Shown here: positions 1 through 7,388 of the stretch, in pieces | How positions within the stretch are numbered: position 1 is the stretch's first letter | How the letters are laid out: every line of letters begins with the position of its first letter | Origin: Oscillospiraceae bacterium | GTDB taxonomy: Bacteria > Bacillota > Clostridia > Oscillospirales > Ruminococcaceae | Direction of reading: 5' to 3' | Assembly (NCBI GenBank): GCA_022792755.1 | Contig: JAAWBP010000084.1 | Span: 1 to 28,144 of the forward strand | Length of the DNA stretch: 28,144 nt | Notes under the pieces: model-generated | What the model was told of the DNA's origin: nothing | Database searches by the model: none | What the model saw: only the letters and a program-made list of their open reading frames with translations | Made by a program: the position numbers and the translations under genes

Positions 1-262
1 CCTCGACTGCAACGCCTTCCCCCTCCAACAGCCTCTGCTGGGCATCGGTTCCGCCGAAAGCAAAAGCGGGCGCCAGGCCGCCGAACCGGTTGACCACCCG
101 ATGGCAGGGGATCACGCCCGGCCGCGGATTGACATGGAGGGCGTACCCCACCACCCGGGAAGCCTTCGGATTTCCCGCGAGCAGAGCGATCTGTCCATAG
201 GTCGCCACTTTTCCTTTGGGGATTTTACAAACCGCTTCATAGACACGGTCAAAAAACGTCAT
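1..262 (-). CDS. MGMT-family O6-alkylguanine-DNA alkyltransferase-like protein (3' end beyond window)
   Basis: Reading leftward from the ATG at 262, the frame stays open to base 1, so about 87 codons are visible and the C-terminus is missing. The protein begins directly with the DNA-binding winged-helix part of the MGMT/Ogt family (MTFFDRVYEAVCKIPKGKVATY..). It contains the active-site motif PCHRV, in which the Cys is the alkyl acceptor; alkyltransferase-like (Atl) proteins have PWHRV there instead. The N-terminal ribonuclease-like domain of full Ogt/Ada is absent, so this is the short stand-alone form. The start codon overlaps the GntR stop codon as ATGA, implying translational coupling in one operon. 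The role would be repair of alkylated guanine or damage sensing. The family call is confident; the activity is inferred from the retained Cys. Confidence 0.85.
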   Translation of the reverse strand, partial: MTFFDRVYEAVCKIPKGKVATYGQIALLAGNPKASRVVGYALHVNPRPGVIPCHRVVNRFGGLAPAFAFGGTDAQQRLLEGEGVAVE

Positions 263-942
263 CCCATCTTCTCCCTCTGCGCCAAGGATTTTAAAAGGTT
301 TTCCTTGGCCTTTTCGATATGGTCCACCATCAGCCGGGCGGCGGCCTCTCCGTCCCGCTCAGAAAGGGCCTGAGCAATCGCGCGGTGCTCCCCGACCGAC
401 GCCCTGGCGCGGCCGGAGGATTTGAAGGAAATCGAGCGGGCGTGGCGGATGTAGTGATGAAATCCGGTCAGCATATGGTTAAGCGGCTTGCTCCGGCTGA
501 ACCGGTAAATCGCCTCGTGAAATGTGCCGTCCATTTCGCAGAGCCGCTCCGCATCCTCTTTCTGCGCGTAAAACTCCTGTAGCTCCACGACCTCCCAGAG
601 CGCTTTACAGTCCTCGTCGGTCATGGATTCCGCCGCCCACCGGACGGCTAAGTCTTCGATCCGCATCCGGATCACATAGATATCCTCGATATCTTTTTCT
701 GTGACGCCGACCACAACGGCGCCCTTGTTCGGGATGATCTTCACAAGCCCTTCCAGCTCGAGCTGGCGGAGCGCCTCCCGCACCGGCGTGCGGCTGACTC
801 CGAGCTCTGCGGAGAGTTTCAACTCCCCCAAGCTCTCCCCGCCGGCAAAGGCTCCGGACAGGATCGCCCCTTCGATCTCCTCGAACACCCGGGCTTGAAG
901 GGAGGAAACGCCGTCTGTCTCCAAGGTTTTCAATCTGCCCAT
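259..942 (-). CDS. GntR-family (FadR/FCD subfamily) transcriptional regulator
   Basis: The protein is 227 aa. An N-terminal GntR winged helix occupies about residues 12-75, with the typical helix-turn-helix stretch GVSRTPVREALRQLELEGLV. An FCD ligand-binding domain follows, with the metal-site pattern of the family visible as DGTFHE, HHYIRHAR, GEHRAI and an H in LMVDHIEKA. I chose the ATG at 942: it has AGG about 8 nt upstream and leaves 14 nt after the synthase stop. A TTG at 960 is also open but has no usable ribosome binding site. The gene lies directly downstream of the citrate-synthase-like gene and overlaps the MGMT gene. It probably represses its own operon through the palindromes at 2370-2408. 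The ligand is likely an organic acid, by analogy with the FCD class. Confidence 0.9.
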   Translation of the reverse strand: MGRLKTLETDGVSSLQARVFEEIEGAILSGAFAGGESLGELKLSAELGVSRTPVREALRQLELEGLVKIIPNKGAVVVGVTEKDIEDIYVIRMRIEDLAVRWAAESMTDEDCKALWEVVELQEFYAQKEDAERLCEMDGTFHEAIYRFSRSKPLNHMLTGFHHYIRHARSISFKSSGRARASVGEHRAIAQALSERDGEAAARLMVDHIEKAKENLLKSLAQREKMG

Positions 943-956
943 CTCAATCGCCTGCC

Positions 957-2354
957 TCAAGCCTCATGCCGGGCGCGGCGGTAGCGGGCGTGCAGCTCAG
1001 GCGCATACTGCTTCACCAGCGCCACGAGCTCCTCATCGCTGATGACTGTCTGCCGCTCCTCCTGGTACTGCGCGTCGACCCATTCCTTGATTTTCACGAC
1101 GAGGTCGGCCCGTTTGTCGACCTTCGCCTCGTCCGGCAGGCGGTAGTATTGGTTGATCCAGAAGGCAATCCCCGCCAGCCCTGAAACATTGCTGACCGAA
1201 ACGATGGCCGGGCGGCCCAAAATTTTCCCCGTATCGAAGATGTTGTAGATTTCTTCGTCCTTCAGCAGCCCATCGGCGTGGATTCCAGCCCGGGTAACGT
1301 TGAAATTCTGCCCGACGAAGGGGGTCATCGGCGGGATTTCATAGCCGATCTCGCTCTGATAATAATCCGCCAGCTCGGTGATCACGGAGGTGTCCATCCC
1401 GTCCGTCGTCCCCTTCAGAGCGGCGTACTGGATCGCCATCGCTTCGAGCGGGACGTTCCCCGTCCGCTCCCCGATCCCGAAAAGCGAGCAGTTGACGGCG
1501 CACGCGCCGAAAATCCAGGCCGTCGCCGCATTGGCAACCCCCATATAAAAATCGTTGTGCCCATGCCATTCCAGCATCTCGGGCGGAACCTCGGAATAAT
1601 GCTGCAAGCCGTAGATGATCCCTGGGACGCTCCGCGGGAGAGAAACGCCGGTATAGGGCACACCGTACCCCATCGTGTCGCAGGCGCGGATTTTGATCGG
1701 CACCTTTGCAGCCTGGGACATCTCCATCAGGGCGTTGGTAAAGGGCACCACGAAGCCGTAAAAGTCGGCACGGGTGATGTCCTCAAAATGGCAGCGGGGG
1801 CGCAGCCCCGCCTCGATCGCGTCCGAAACGACCGAAAGGTAATGCTCCATCGCCTGCTTCCGGGTCATCTTGAGCTTGTTGAAGATGTGGTAGTCCGAAC
1901 AGCTGACCAGGATTCCGGTCTCGCGGATCCCGATGTCCCGAACCAGCTTGAAATCCTCCTTGCTGGCCCGGATCCAGGTCGTGATTTCCGGGAACTGATA
2001 GCCCAGCTCCATACAGCGGGAGAGGGCCTCGCGATCCTTTTCGCTGTAGACGAAAAATTCGGTCTGGCGGATAATCCCTTTCTCTCCCCCCAGCCGGTGG
2101 AGCATCTTGAAGATTTTGACCATCTGCTCGACGGTGTAGGGCGCCCGGGACTGCTGCCCATCCCGGAAGGTCGTGTCCGTGATCCAGATGCTTTCCGGCA
2201 TGTTCATCGGGACACGGCGGTTGTTGAAGGGGATTTTCGGCACCTCAGTGTAAGGGTACATGTCGCGGAACAGCCGAGGTTCCGGCACATCCTGCAACGT
2301 ATAGCGGTAGGTTTTTTCCTCTAAGAGATTCGACTTGGGGTTGATCTCGATCAT
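957..2354 (-). CDS. DRE-TIM metallolyase, probable Re-citrate synthase / isopropylmalate synthase-like
   Basis: The protein is 465 aa. The HMGL-like TIM barrel begins with ITDTTFRDGQQ (about residues 58-68), carrying the conserved Arg-Asp. The metal-binding pair sits in HGHND (264-268), and GIGERTGN (293-300) is the conserved C-terminal barrel motif. No LeuA-type allosteric domain is seen, only a short C-terminal helical region. The long N-terminal extension, the EDITRADFYGF segment and the overall length resemble the clostridial/Desulfovibrio Re-citrate synthases, often misannotated as isopropylmalate synthase. The expected reaction is oxaloacetate plus acetyl-CoA to citrate for glutamate synthesis; homocitrate or isopropylmalate synthase activity is the alternative. 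The start is the ATG at 2354, with GAGGTG 6 nt before it; the in-frame ATG at 2390 falls inside the operator. It is first in the operon with gntR and the MGMT gene. Confidence 0.75.
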   Translation of the reverse strand: MIEINPKSNLLEEKTYRYTLQDVPEPRLFRDMYPYTEVPKIPFNNRRVPMNMPESIWITDTTFRDGQQSRAPYTVEQMVKIFKMLHRLGGEKGIIRQTEFFVYSEKDREALSRCMELGYQFPEITTWIRASKEDFKLVRDIGIRETGILVSCSDYHIFNKLKMTRKQAMEHYLSVVSDAIEAGLRPRCHFEDITRADFYGFVVPFTNALMEMSQAAKVPIKIRACDTMGYGVPYTGVSLPRSVPGIIYGLQHYSEVPPEMLEWHGHNDFYMGVANAATAWIFGACAVNCSLFGIGERTGNVPLEAMAIQYAALKGTTDGMDTSVITELADYYQSEIGYEIPPMTPFVGQNFNVTRAGIHADGLLKDEEIYNIFDTGKILGRPAIVSVSNVSGLAGIAFWINQYYRLPDEAKVDKRADLVVKIKEWVDAQYQEERQTVISDEELVALVKQYAPELHARYRRARHEA

Positions 2355-2369
2355 AACCGTCACCTCGTT

Positions 2370-2430
2370 TGTATTATTGTATACAATCATACACTTTTAA
2401 AAGTGTATCACATCTCTTTCAGGCCGTCAA
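2370..2430 (-). promoter_or_regulatory. Promoter and double-palindrome operator of the citrate synthase-gntR operon
   Basis: On the minus strand TTGACG (2430-2425) and TACACT (2407-2402) are separated by 17 nt, a good sigma-A promoter. Two inverted repeats cover the start region. The first is a perfect 20-bp palindrome at 2389-2408 (half site ATACACTTTT) spanning the -10 box and start site. The second is a 24-bp nearly perfect palindrome at 2370-2393 with the core ATTGTATACAAT (2376-2387), about +1 to +25. The TGTATACA-like core fits operators of FCD-type GntR regulators, one of which is encoded in the same operon. Confidence 0.65.
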
Positions 2431-2561
2431 GGGAAGGCTGTCTTTTACGGTTCGGGTTCGGTGTTCCCGAATGACAGAAGGCGCTTTTCCTCTGCAATAA
2501 GTTTCCATTATTTGTATATTCCCCCTGAAACTGCACAACTTATTTCGGGGGGATTGATCCT

Positions 2562-3917
2562 ATGAAATATTACTTTTCCGATTTCAGCCGCCGCACATCG
2601 GCGGAATTCGCCCTGCTGAAGCAGCGCACCGACGCCTGTTCTTCCGCGGGGCGCAGCTATGAACTGCCGGGCTGCATCCTGCCCGCCGGCTGTACGCCGC
2701 AGGAAGCGACACTGGGGTTTTGCCAGGTGTCCGGGGAATACCTGCTCTATATCCGGCCGGAGGTCTGCTATTCAGGGGGAGACCAGGGGTTAGCCACCCT
2801 TTTTCAGCCGGGCCCAAAGCTCTTCTCCAGCTTTGAATCGCTCGTCGCCCGTTTGCAGCAGTTCGGCGCCGCAGAAGCAGAACATCCCTTAAAACCGACG
2901 CCTTCCCTTTTTGCCAAGCTCAAGACCGCACTGGGCGCGCAGATATTGGGGCAGGAAGAGGCGGTAGAGACCGTCGCCTTCAAGCTGTATGGTCACATCT
3001 GCAAAAAAAATCCCGCCCGGCCGCTCTCACTGATCCTCTACGGGCCCACCGGCGTCGGAAAATCCGAGCTTGGAAAAACGATCGTGCCCGTTCTAAAGCA
3101 GTTCTTTCCCGCCATGAACTGGAAATTTGTCTGGACTGAGCTCAACACCTTTACCGAGCAGCACTCTGCCTACCGTTTGATCGGTGCGCCTCCCGGCTAT
3201 GTGGGATATGACGACCAGCCGGTCTTCGAGGCTGTTCGGCAGTCCCCTTATACCGTCTTTATGTTCGACGAGCTGGAAAAAGCGCATCCGGAAGTGCTGA
3301 AGGTCTTCATGTCCGTTTTGGACGAAGGGCGTTCCACCGCACGGAAAGAGGATGACGCCGGCTCCCGGGAGCTCGATTTCCGGCATTGCGTTTTCATCTT
3401 TACAACCAATGCCGACCTCTCGGCCGGTTCACACCGCAGCACCGGTTTTGCCCTGCCCGATTTGCCGAATCAAGCAAAAAAGCCGCTGGAGCAAAAAAGC
3501 GGCAGCCAGATGTCTTCCCTGGCGCAGGCCATTTTTTCTCAGGACGAGTCGGCCCGTCAAGCGTTGATCCGTTCCGGCGTTCTGCGTGAAATCGCGGGCC
3601 GCTTCAACGGGTTTATCCGTTTCGACCCGCTGAGCGACTCCGCAAAGCTTTCGATCGTCAAAAAACAGATCGTCGCTCTGGGGCGGGAATACGGCCTTCG
3701 GATCACCCACGTCTCCCCCGAAATCGTAAAATCGCTGCTGCCGGAGGGGGCCTTTTCAGTCCGCTCCAACACCGGGGTACTGGAAGGGGCCTTGACACAA
3801 CTCTTTTTTGAATATGTGAGCCACCACACCGAGAAAATCGTACAGCTCACCGGAAAGCCGGAGGCAATTTCGCTGGTCTCCGCCACCGACACGGAAATCC
3901 GCCTACCTGTTTTTTAG
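2562..3917 (+). CDS. Stand-alone Clp/HSP100-type AAA+ ATPase
   Basis: The protein is 451 aa with a single AAA_2 module. Walker A is GPTGVGKS (161-168), a Clp pore loop lies in GAPPGYVGYDD (208-218), Walker B is TVFMFDE (231-237) and sensor 1 is FTTNAD (280-285). An arginine-finger region is near REIAGRFNGFIRFDP (342-356), followed by a C-terminal lid. The pore-loop GYVG indicates a threading unfoldase. The first 110 residues match nothing I recognise: they lack a ClpX zinc finger and the ClpA/ClpC N-domain repeats, and no IGF/L ClpP-docking loop is evident. It is a single gene on the plus strand, started by ATG with GGGGGG about 10 nt upstream. It may be a disaggregase or remodelling factor; the substrate is unknown. 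Confidence 0.75.
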   Translation: MKYYFSDFSRRTSAEFALLKQRTDACSSAGRSYELPGCILPAGCTPQEATLGFCQVSGEYLLYIRPEVCYSGGDQGLATLFQPGPKLFSSFESLVARLQQFGAAEAEHPLKPTPSLFAKLKTALGAQILGQEEAVETVAFKLYGHICKKNPARPLSLILYGPTGVGKSELGKTIVPVLKQFFPAMNWKFVWTELNTFTEQHSAYRLIGAPPGYVGYDDQPVFEAVRQSPYTVFMFDELEKAHPEVLKVFMSVLDEGRSTARKEDDAGSRELDFRHCVFIFTTNADLSAGSHRSTGFALPDLPNQAKKPLEQKSGSQMSSLAQAIFSQDESARQALIRSGVLREIAGRFNGFIRFDPLSDSAKLSIVKKQIVALGREYGLRITHVSPEIVKSLLPEGAFSVRSNTGVLEGALTQLFFEYVSHHTEKIVQLTGKPEAISLVSATDTEIRLPVF

Positions 3918-4220
3918 TCAGCCCCTGGCAAGGCCGGAGGCTTGAGAAAGCCCTAGAAGGGCGTTATGCCTGCAAGCCTCTCAAAAGACCTGCCCCACAG
4001 CTTGTAAACTGGCGCTCAATGCACTTGTTCCAAGGCTTCTGTCATGGAAGATTCCTATTTGTTTCTCGCTTTGTCCGTCGCTTGAAGCGAAAGCCTTTTT
4101 GTCTTCCCAGCAGGGCTGGGCATTCTCTTTTGGCTAAATCAAAACGCACAGATCCCACTCTGCCGGATCTGTGCGTTTCTGCATGTATCTTTCGAACAAA
4201 GGATCAGAAACCCATTTCTG
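3918..4220. other. Gene-free stretch with several inverted repeats
   Basis: This stretch lies between two convergent genes and has no convincing reading frame. It holds GAGGCTTG and CAAGCCTC (about 3936-3980) enclosing GCCC-TAGAA-GGGC, then CCCAGC-AG-GGCTGGG near 4108-4122, and the terminator stem at 4142-4178. An 80-codon plus-strand frame crosses the terminator and lacks a ribosome binding site, so I do not call it. It could be an intergenic repeat or a decayed gene. Confidence 0.4.
4142..4178. terminator. Stem-loop terminator between convergent genes
   Basis: A perfect 14-bp stem (AAACGCACAGATCC, 4142-4155, with its complement at 4165-4178) encloses a 9-nt loop. On the minus strand it is followed by a T-rich tail (GTTTTGATTT), so it best fits the end of the lipoprotein gene. 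It may also stop rightward transcripts from the AAA+ gene. Confidence 0.7.
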
Positions 4221-4967
4221 TCAAAGCTTTAGCTCCTGAACGGTGTTATCGGAACGGTTGAGCCGATAAAGGCGCTTTCCATCCCTGCTCAGATAATAAG
4301 TCCCCTCAGGGATATTGGTATGAGCTGAGTTTTCATCGGTATAGATTTCCACCCAAATACAAGCCTCGCCGTTTACCATAATCAGCCCGTTTCTGACATA
4401 AATATTGTACTCGTTCATGCTGGTTCCATCGAGCCCGAGAGCACTCGGCTGCATCCCCTGGATCTTTTCCACCGTGTCCATATGGGTCAGCGACTCCGCC
4501 TCGTCGTCCGACGAAGCCTGTTCCTGCCCTTTCGGCGCGTCCTGTATGCTCGCCACCACCGTGCAGATGCTGGGAGACCACTCGAGGGCAAGGACAAAGA
4601 GCTTTCCCTCTTCCTCCGCGGATTCCTTCGCCAAATAGATCCAACCCTTTTCCTCGGTGAAATCCGGCGCTTCCGTTTTTCTAAGGTTTTTGTTCACGAT
4701 CCAAAAGCCATTTTCCTCCGAGGTCATCCGCTCAACATAGGTTCCAACCGAACCCCCTGCATCTTCCAAGCCGATGTAGGCATATGCGGAAGGCTCCGAC
4801 TCATTGGCCTCAACGCCGTCTTCAGCCCCCATTGCCGGCACGCTCTCCGTCCCGGCGAGATAGGTGTCGATGACCTTTGCGCCCTCTCCTTCTTCTCCCG
4901 ACTGACAGCCCGAAAAAAAGCACAGAAGCATAACCGCAGCTATCATAATCTTGATTCTCTTTGACAT
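4221..4967 (-). CDS. Putative lipoprotein of unknown function
   Basis: The protein is 248 aa. It starts MSKRIKIMIAAVMLL and has a lipobox FSGC at about residues 18-21, so the mature protein would be lipidated on Cys21 and anchored outside the membrane. The start is the ATG at 4967; the 18 codons upstream would bury the signal peptide. The mature part is acidic (runs of Glu and Asp) with no transmembrane segment and no catalytic motif I recognise. The C-terminal third is rich in aromatic and beta-type segments (EGTYYLSRDGKRLYRLNR). The gene is alone between its terminator at 4142-4178 and the FtsA-like gene, with 124 nt in between. No function can be assigned. Confidence 0.7.
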   Translation of the reverse strand: MSKRIKIMIAAVMLLCFFSGCQSGEEGEGAKVIDTYLAGTESVPAMGAEDGVEANESEPSAYAYIGLEDAGGSVGTYVERMTSEENGFWIVNKNLRKTEAPDFTEEKGWIYLAKESAEEEGKLFVLALEWSPSICTVVASIQDAPKGQEQASSDDEAESLTHMDTVEKIQGMQPSALGLDGTSMNEYNIYVRNGLIMVNGEACIWVEIYTDENSAHTNIPEGTYYLSRDGKRLYRLNRSDNTVQELKL

Positions 4968-5091
4968 TTCCTCAAATCCCGCCTTATCACTTGATTCTAT
5001 CCATTTTATCTGGCAGCTCACCTAGCTGAGAGCATTCAAGGTGTTTCAGCGCTCTCTTAGCGCCGCTTTCAGCCTTGAAGCCGGACAGGGC

Positions 5092-7020
5092 TTATTTCCG
5101 GCGGATAATGACCGAATCCCGGCTGCGCACCACCGTCTGAAACCCGCATTCCAAGCCGTTGACCTCCATCAAAACCGGGCCGTCCAGGTTTTGGAAATCG
5201 ATCCCCGAATATTGCAGCAGATCCATCAGATAGTAAGGATCGCCGTTGCTCTTTTCTTTGAGGGAGAAGGGCTTGCCGTTTAAAAAGATCCGCAATTCTT
5301 TTGACGGGGCGGGCAGCGGGGCCGCCTGTGCCGGAGCCTGCTTCGGCTCCTCCTTCACCGGCGCGGGAATGATTTTGGGCTCCGGAACAGCTTCAGGCGC
5401 CGGCGCTTCTGGTTTGGATATCTCCGCCTTCCCTTCCAGCGTCAGGATGACGTCGCCCTGATGGAGTGCCGTCTGCATAGACGTAACTTCCTGATTGTTC
5501 AGCAACACCTTCCCGGTATAATCGCTTCCCAAAACATCCGCCAGCGTCTTTTCCGCCGAAACTCCCGACTTCGCCGGTATGAAATCGATCGAGTCGCCGG
5601 TGTGGACAATCGCCGTGACCGGCACATCTTTGTCGTTGATCCGCAAAACCGCCGGTGTAGCGGGCTCCCCGCGGAAGTTGATCCGTCTGCCGTCGACGGT
5701 AACGCTCAAGCTTTTGCCTGTCCTGCCCATCAAATCGGAATAGGAATACCCGTTCATCAACAGGATATCCCAAATCGTCAAGGTGCCGTTTCGGAACAGC
5801 TTCGCCCGCTCTCCATTCAGATATACGATATAGCTGTCGTTGAGCAGCCCCATCCCCGCAGAGACGGCGATCCCCAGCGGGGTCGCGTATTCGGGATTGT
5901 TCAGCTCCAGCTTCTCATCCTCTGAAAAGACGCTTTTAGAAAAATTGCTGCCTGCCAGCGCAACCCGCTTCGGATCCATACCGAGACACATTGCCGTCTT
6001 TTCCTGCAATCCATTTAACTTGCTGCCGCCTCCAGCCATGAAGAGGGCCGACGGCGCACCGCTGTTGAGCTCCAGAATTTGATGGGCGATGGCGTCCGCA
6101 AGGCGTTTCATCGGCTCTTCAATCGCTTTGGACAGCTCCTCTGCCGACACGCTTTCTTCCAGTCCGAGAATATTGGTATACGAAATGACCTGCTCTGTAT
6201 CGAGGCCGCGCTTCATCTGCTCCGCGGTCTGGAAATCCACCAAGAAAGCTCGCATGATCGTCTCAGTGATCTCATCCCCGGCCTGCGTGACCATCGTATA
6301 GCCGACGACGCTGCCGTCTTTGCAGATTGCAATATCGGAAGTACCTGCCCCAATGTCCACTAGGGCCAGGTTGAGCAGCCGGATTTCCGCCGGAATAGCG
6401 GCGTTCATTGCGGCAATCGGTTCAAGGGTGATGCTACTCACTTGTAAGCCCGCGGCCCGCATAGCAGCATAAAGGCTCTCCACCACTTCACCGGGCAGGA
6501 ACGTCGCGACGATATCCCCCTCCGCCTTCTGGCCGCTGTGGTTCAGCAAGGTCGTCAGCGGATAATTGTCCAGCCGGTATTGGGCGACCGTATAACCGAT
6601 CAGATAAAACTGACGGGGCAGGTTTTCATCCTCCTGCAGTGCTTCTTCGGCCTTGCTGACCGCACCGGCTTCGATCTGGCTGATTTCATTGAGCGTAATC
6701 GGGACATTTTCGGTCAGCTCCATCGAAAAGCTCCCCCGCTGTGTCCGGAGTGCCCGGCCGGCCGCGGCAACGCAAACGCGTTTTAGCCGGACTCCGAGTT
6801 TTTTCGTCAGCCTTTCAGTAACTATCTTAGCAAGTGCCGCGACCCCGCCGATATCATCGATCTGTCCATCGAGCATCGTACGGTTGCGGTGTTCCTCACT
6901 CTCGATTGCCAAAACCTTGAACCTTCCGTCTTCCGGCCTGCCCACGATGCCGACAATGCTCCGCGTGCCGATATCCAGCGCAAAGACTAAATCTTTTTCC
7001 TGCTCTTTATACTTCGCCAT
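5092..7020 (-). CDS. FtsA-like actin-fold ATPase with C-terminal repeat extension
   Basis: The protein is 642 aa. The first 390 residues are the FtsA/PilM actin fold: phosphate-1 loop DIGTRS (16-21), phosphate-2 loop DIGAGTSDI (222-230) and adenosine motif MAGGGSKL (328-335). Ordinary FtsA is about 420 aa. Here an extension runs to the end, with two copies of a small module (about 398-481 and 577-641) and a Pro/Ala/Glu-rich linker (536-573) between. No FtsZ-like gene adjoins it and no C-terminal amphipathic membrane helix is obvious. The start is the ATG at 7020 with GGGAG about 9 nt upstream; the longer frame lacks a site. It is a single gene with its own promoter. It could be a second FtsA in division or envelope assembly, or a PilM-like scaffold. 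Confidence 0.75.
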   Translation of the reverse strand: MAKYKEQEKDLVFALDIGTRSIVGIVGRPEDGRFKVLAIESEEHRNRTMLDGQIDDIGGVAALAKIVTERLTKKLGVRLKRVCVAAAGRALRTQRGSFSMELTENVPITLNEISQIEAGAVSKAEEALQEDENLPRQFYLIGYTVAQYRLDNYPLTTLLNHSGQKAEGDIVATFLPGEVVESLYAAMRAAGLQVSSITLEPIAAMNAAIPAEIRLLNLALVDIGAGTSDIAICKDGSVVGYTMVTQAGDEITETIMRAFLVDFQTAEQMKRGLDTEQVISYTNILGLEESVSAEELSKAIEEPMKRLADAIAHQILELNSGAPSALFMAGGGSKLNGLQEKTAMCLGMDPKRVALAGSNFSKSVFSEDEKLELNNPEYATPLGIAVSAGMGLLNDSYIVYLNGERAKLFRNGTLTIWDILLMNGYSYSDLMGRTGKSLSVTVDGRRINFRGEPATPAVLRINDKDVPVTAIVHTGDSIDFIPAKSGVSAEKTLADVLGSDYTGKVLLNNQEVTSMQTALHQGDVILTLEGKAEISKPEAPAPEAVPEPKIIPAPVKEEPKQAPAQAAPLPAPSKELRIFLNGKPFSLKEKSNGDPYYLMDLLQYSGIDFQNLDGPVLMEVNGLECGFQTVVRSRDSVIIRRK

Positions 7021-7146
7021 AGAGACAACGCTCCCTTTCGACTCGGCTTTGCCCGCTATTAAAAGGCGCCGCCGCAATCTAGATTCAACTGCGCCCGAAC
7101 ATCAGGTTCTTTTGACGCCCATCTCTCTAATATTCTACTCAACCTA

Positions 7147-7176
7147 ATTTTATCACAGATTTCTTTTCAGCACCAA
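7147..7176 (-). promoter_or_regulatory. Sigma-A-like promoter of the FtsA-like gene
   Basis: On the minus strand TTGGTG (7176-7171), an 18-nt spacer and TAAAAT (7152-7147) preceded by TGA give an extended -10 promoter about 120 nt before the chosen start. An inverted repeat CAAGA-N4-TCTTG (7174-7187) overlaps the -35 side and might be an operator. Confidence 0.5.
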
Positions 7177-7251
7177 GAAAAATCTTGAACAATATCTATT
7201 TTCCGCCAAATTGGATCGACGGGTTTATCTCCCGCTGCTTTTATTATCACG

Positions 7252-7295
7252 AAAAAATTGCCAGAGAGCAGACCTTTGACCACTCTCTGGCAATT
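7252..7295 (-). terminator. Rho-independent terminator of mcp
   Basis: A perfect 13-bp stem (AATTGCCAGAGAG at 7256-7268, complement at 7283-7295) with a 14-nt loop is followed on the minus strand by a run of six T. It lies about 95 nt downstream of the mcp stop. Confidence 0.85.
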
Positions 7296-7388
7296 AAAAC
7301 ACCCACTCTTATACGAGTTTTTAGGAAAGCGCTTTGTCACAAAACGAACTGAATTGTAACAGGCATACTGAGCCAGGCACGCAATCCA

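Larger units (their letters stand above)
7021..7388. other. 368-base intergenic region between the FtsA-like gene and mcp
   Basis: No gene is supported here. It contains the promoter at 7147-7176 for the leftward FtsA-like gene, the mcp terminator at 7252-7295, and a small ACTC-GTATAA-GAGT repeat near 7305-7320. I see no riboswitch signature. Confidence 0.6.

Noticed and set aside
1278..2324. 348-codon open frame on the plus strand
   Set aside because: It lies wholly antisense to the citrate-synthase-like gene, has no ribosome binding site, and its product is His/Arg/Asp-rich with no family features. It is a shadow of GC-biased codons.
957..2390. LeuA 2-isopropylmalate synthase as the specific name
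   Set aside because: The C-terminal allosteric domain of LeuA is absent and the sequence motifs fit the Re-citrate synthase-like group better, so I kept a broader call.
4019..4261. 80-codon open frame on the plus strand
   Set aside because: It crosses the strong stem-loop at 4142-4178, has no Shine-Dalgarno and overlaps the end of the lipoprotein gene.
7300..7388. c-di-GMP riboswitch near motility genes
   Set aside because: The conserved GEMM core sequence is not present here or in the other intergenic gaps.
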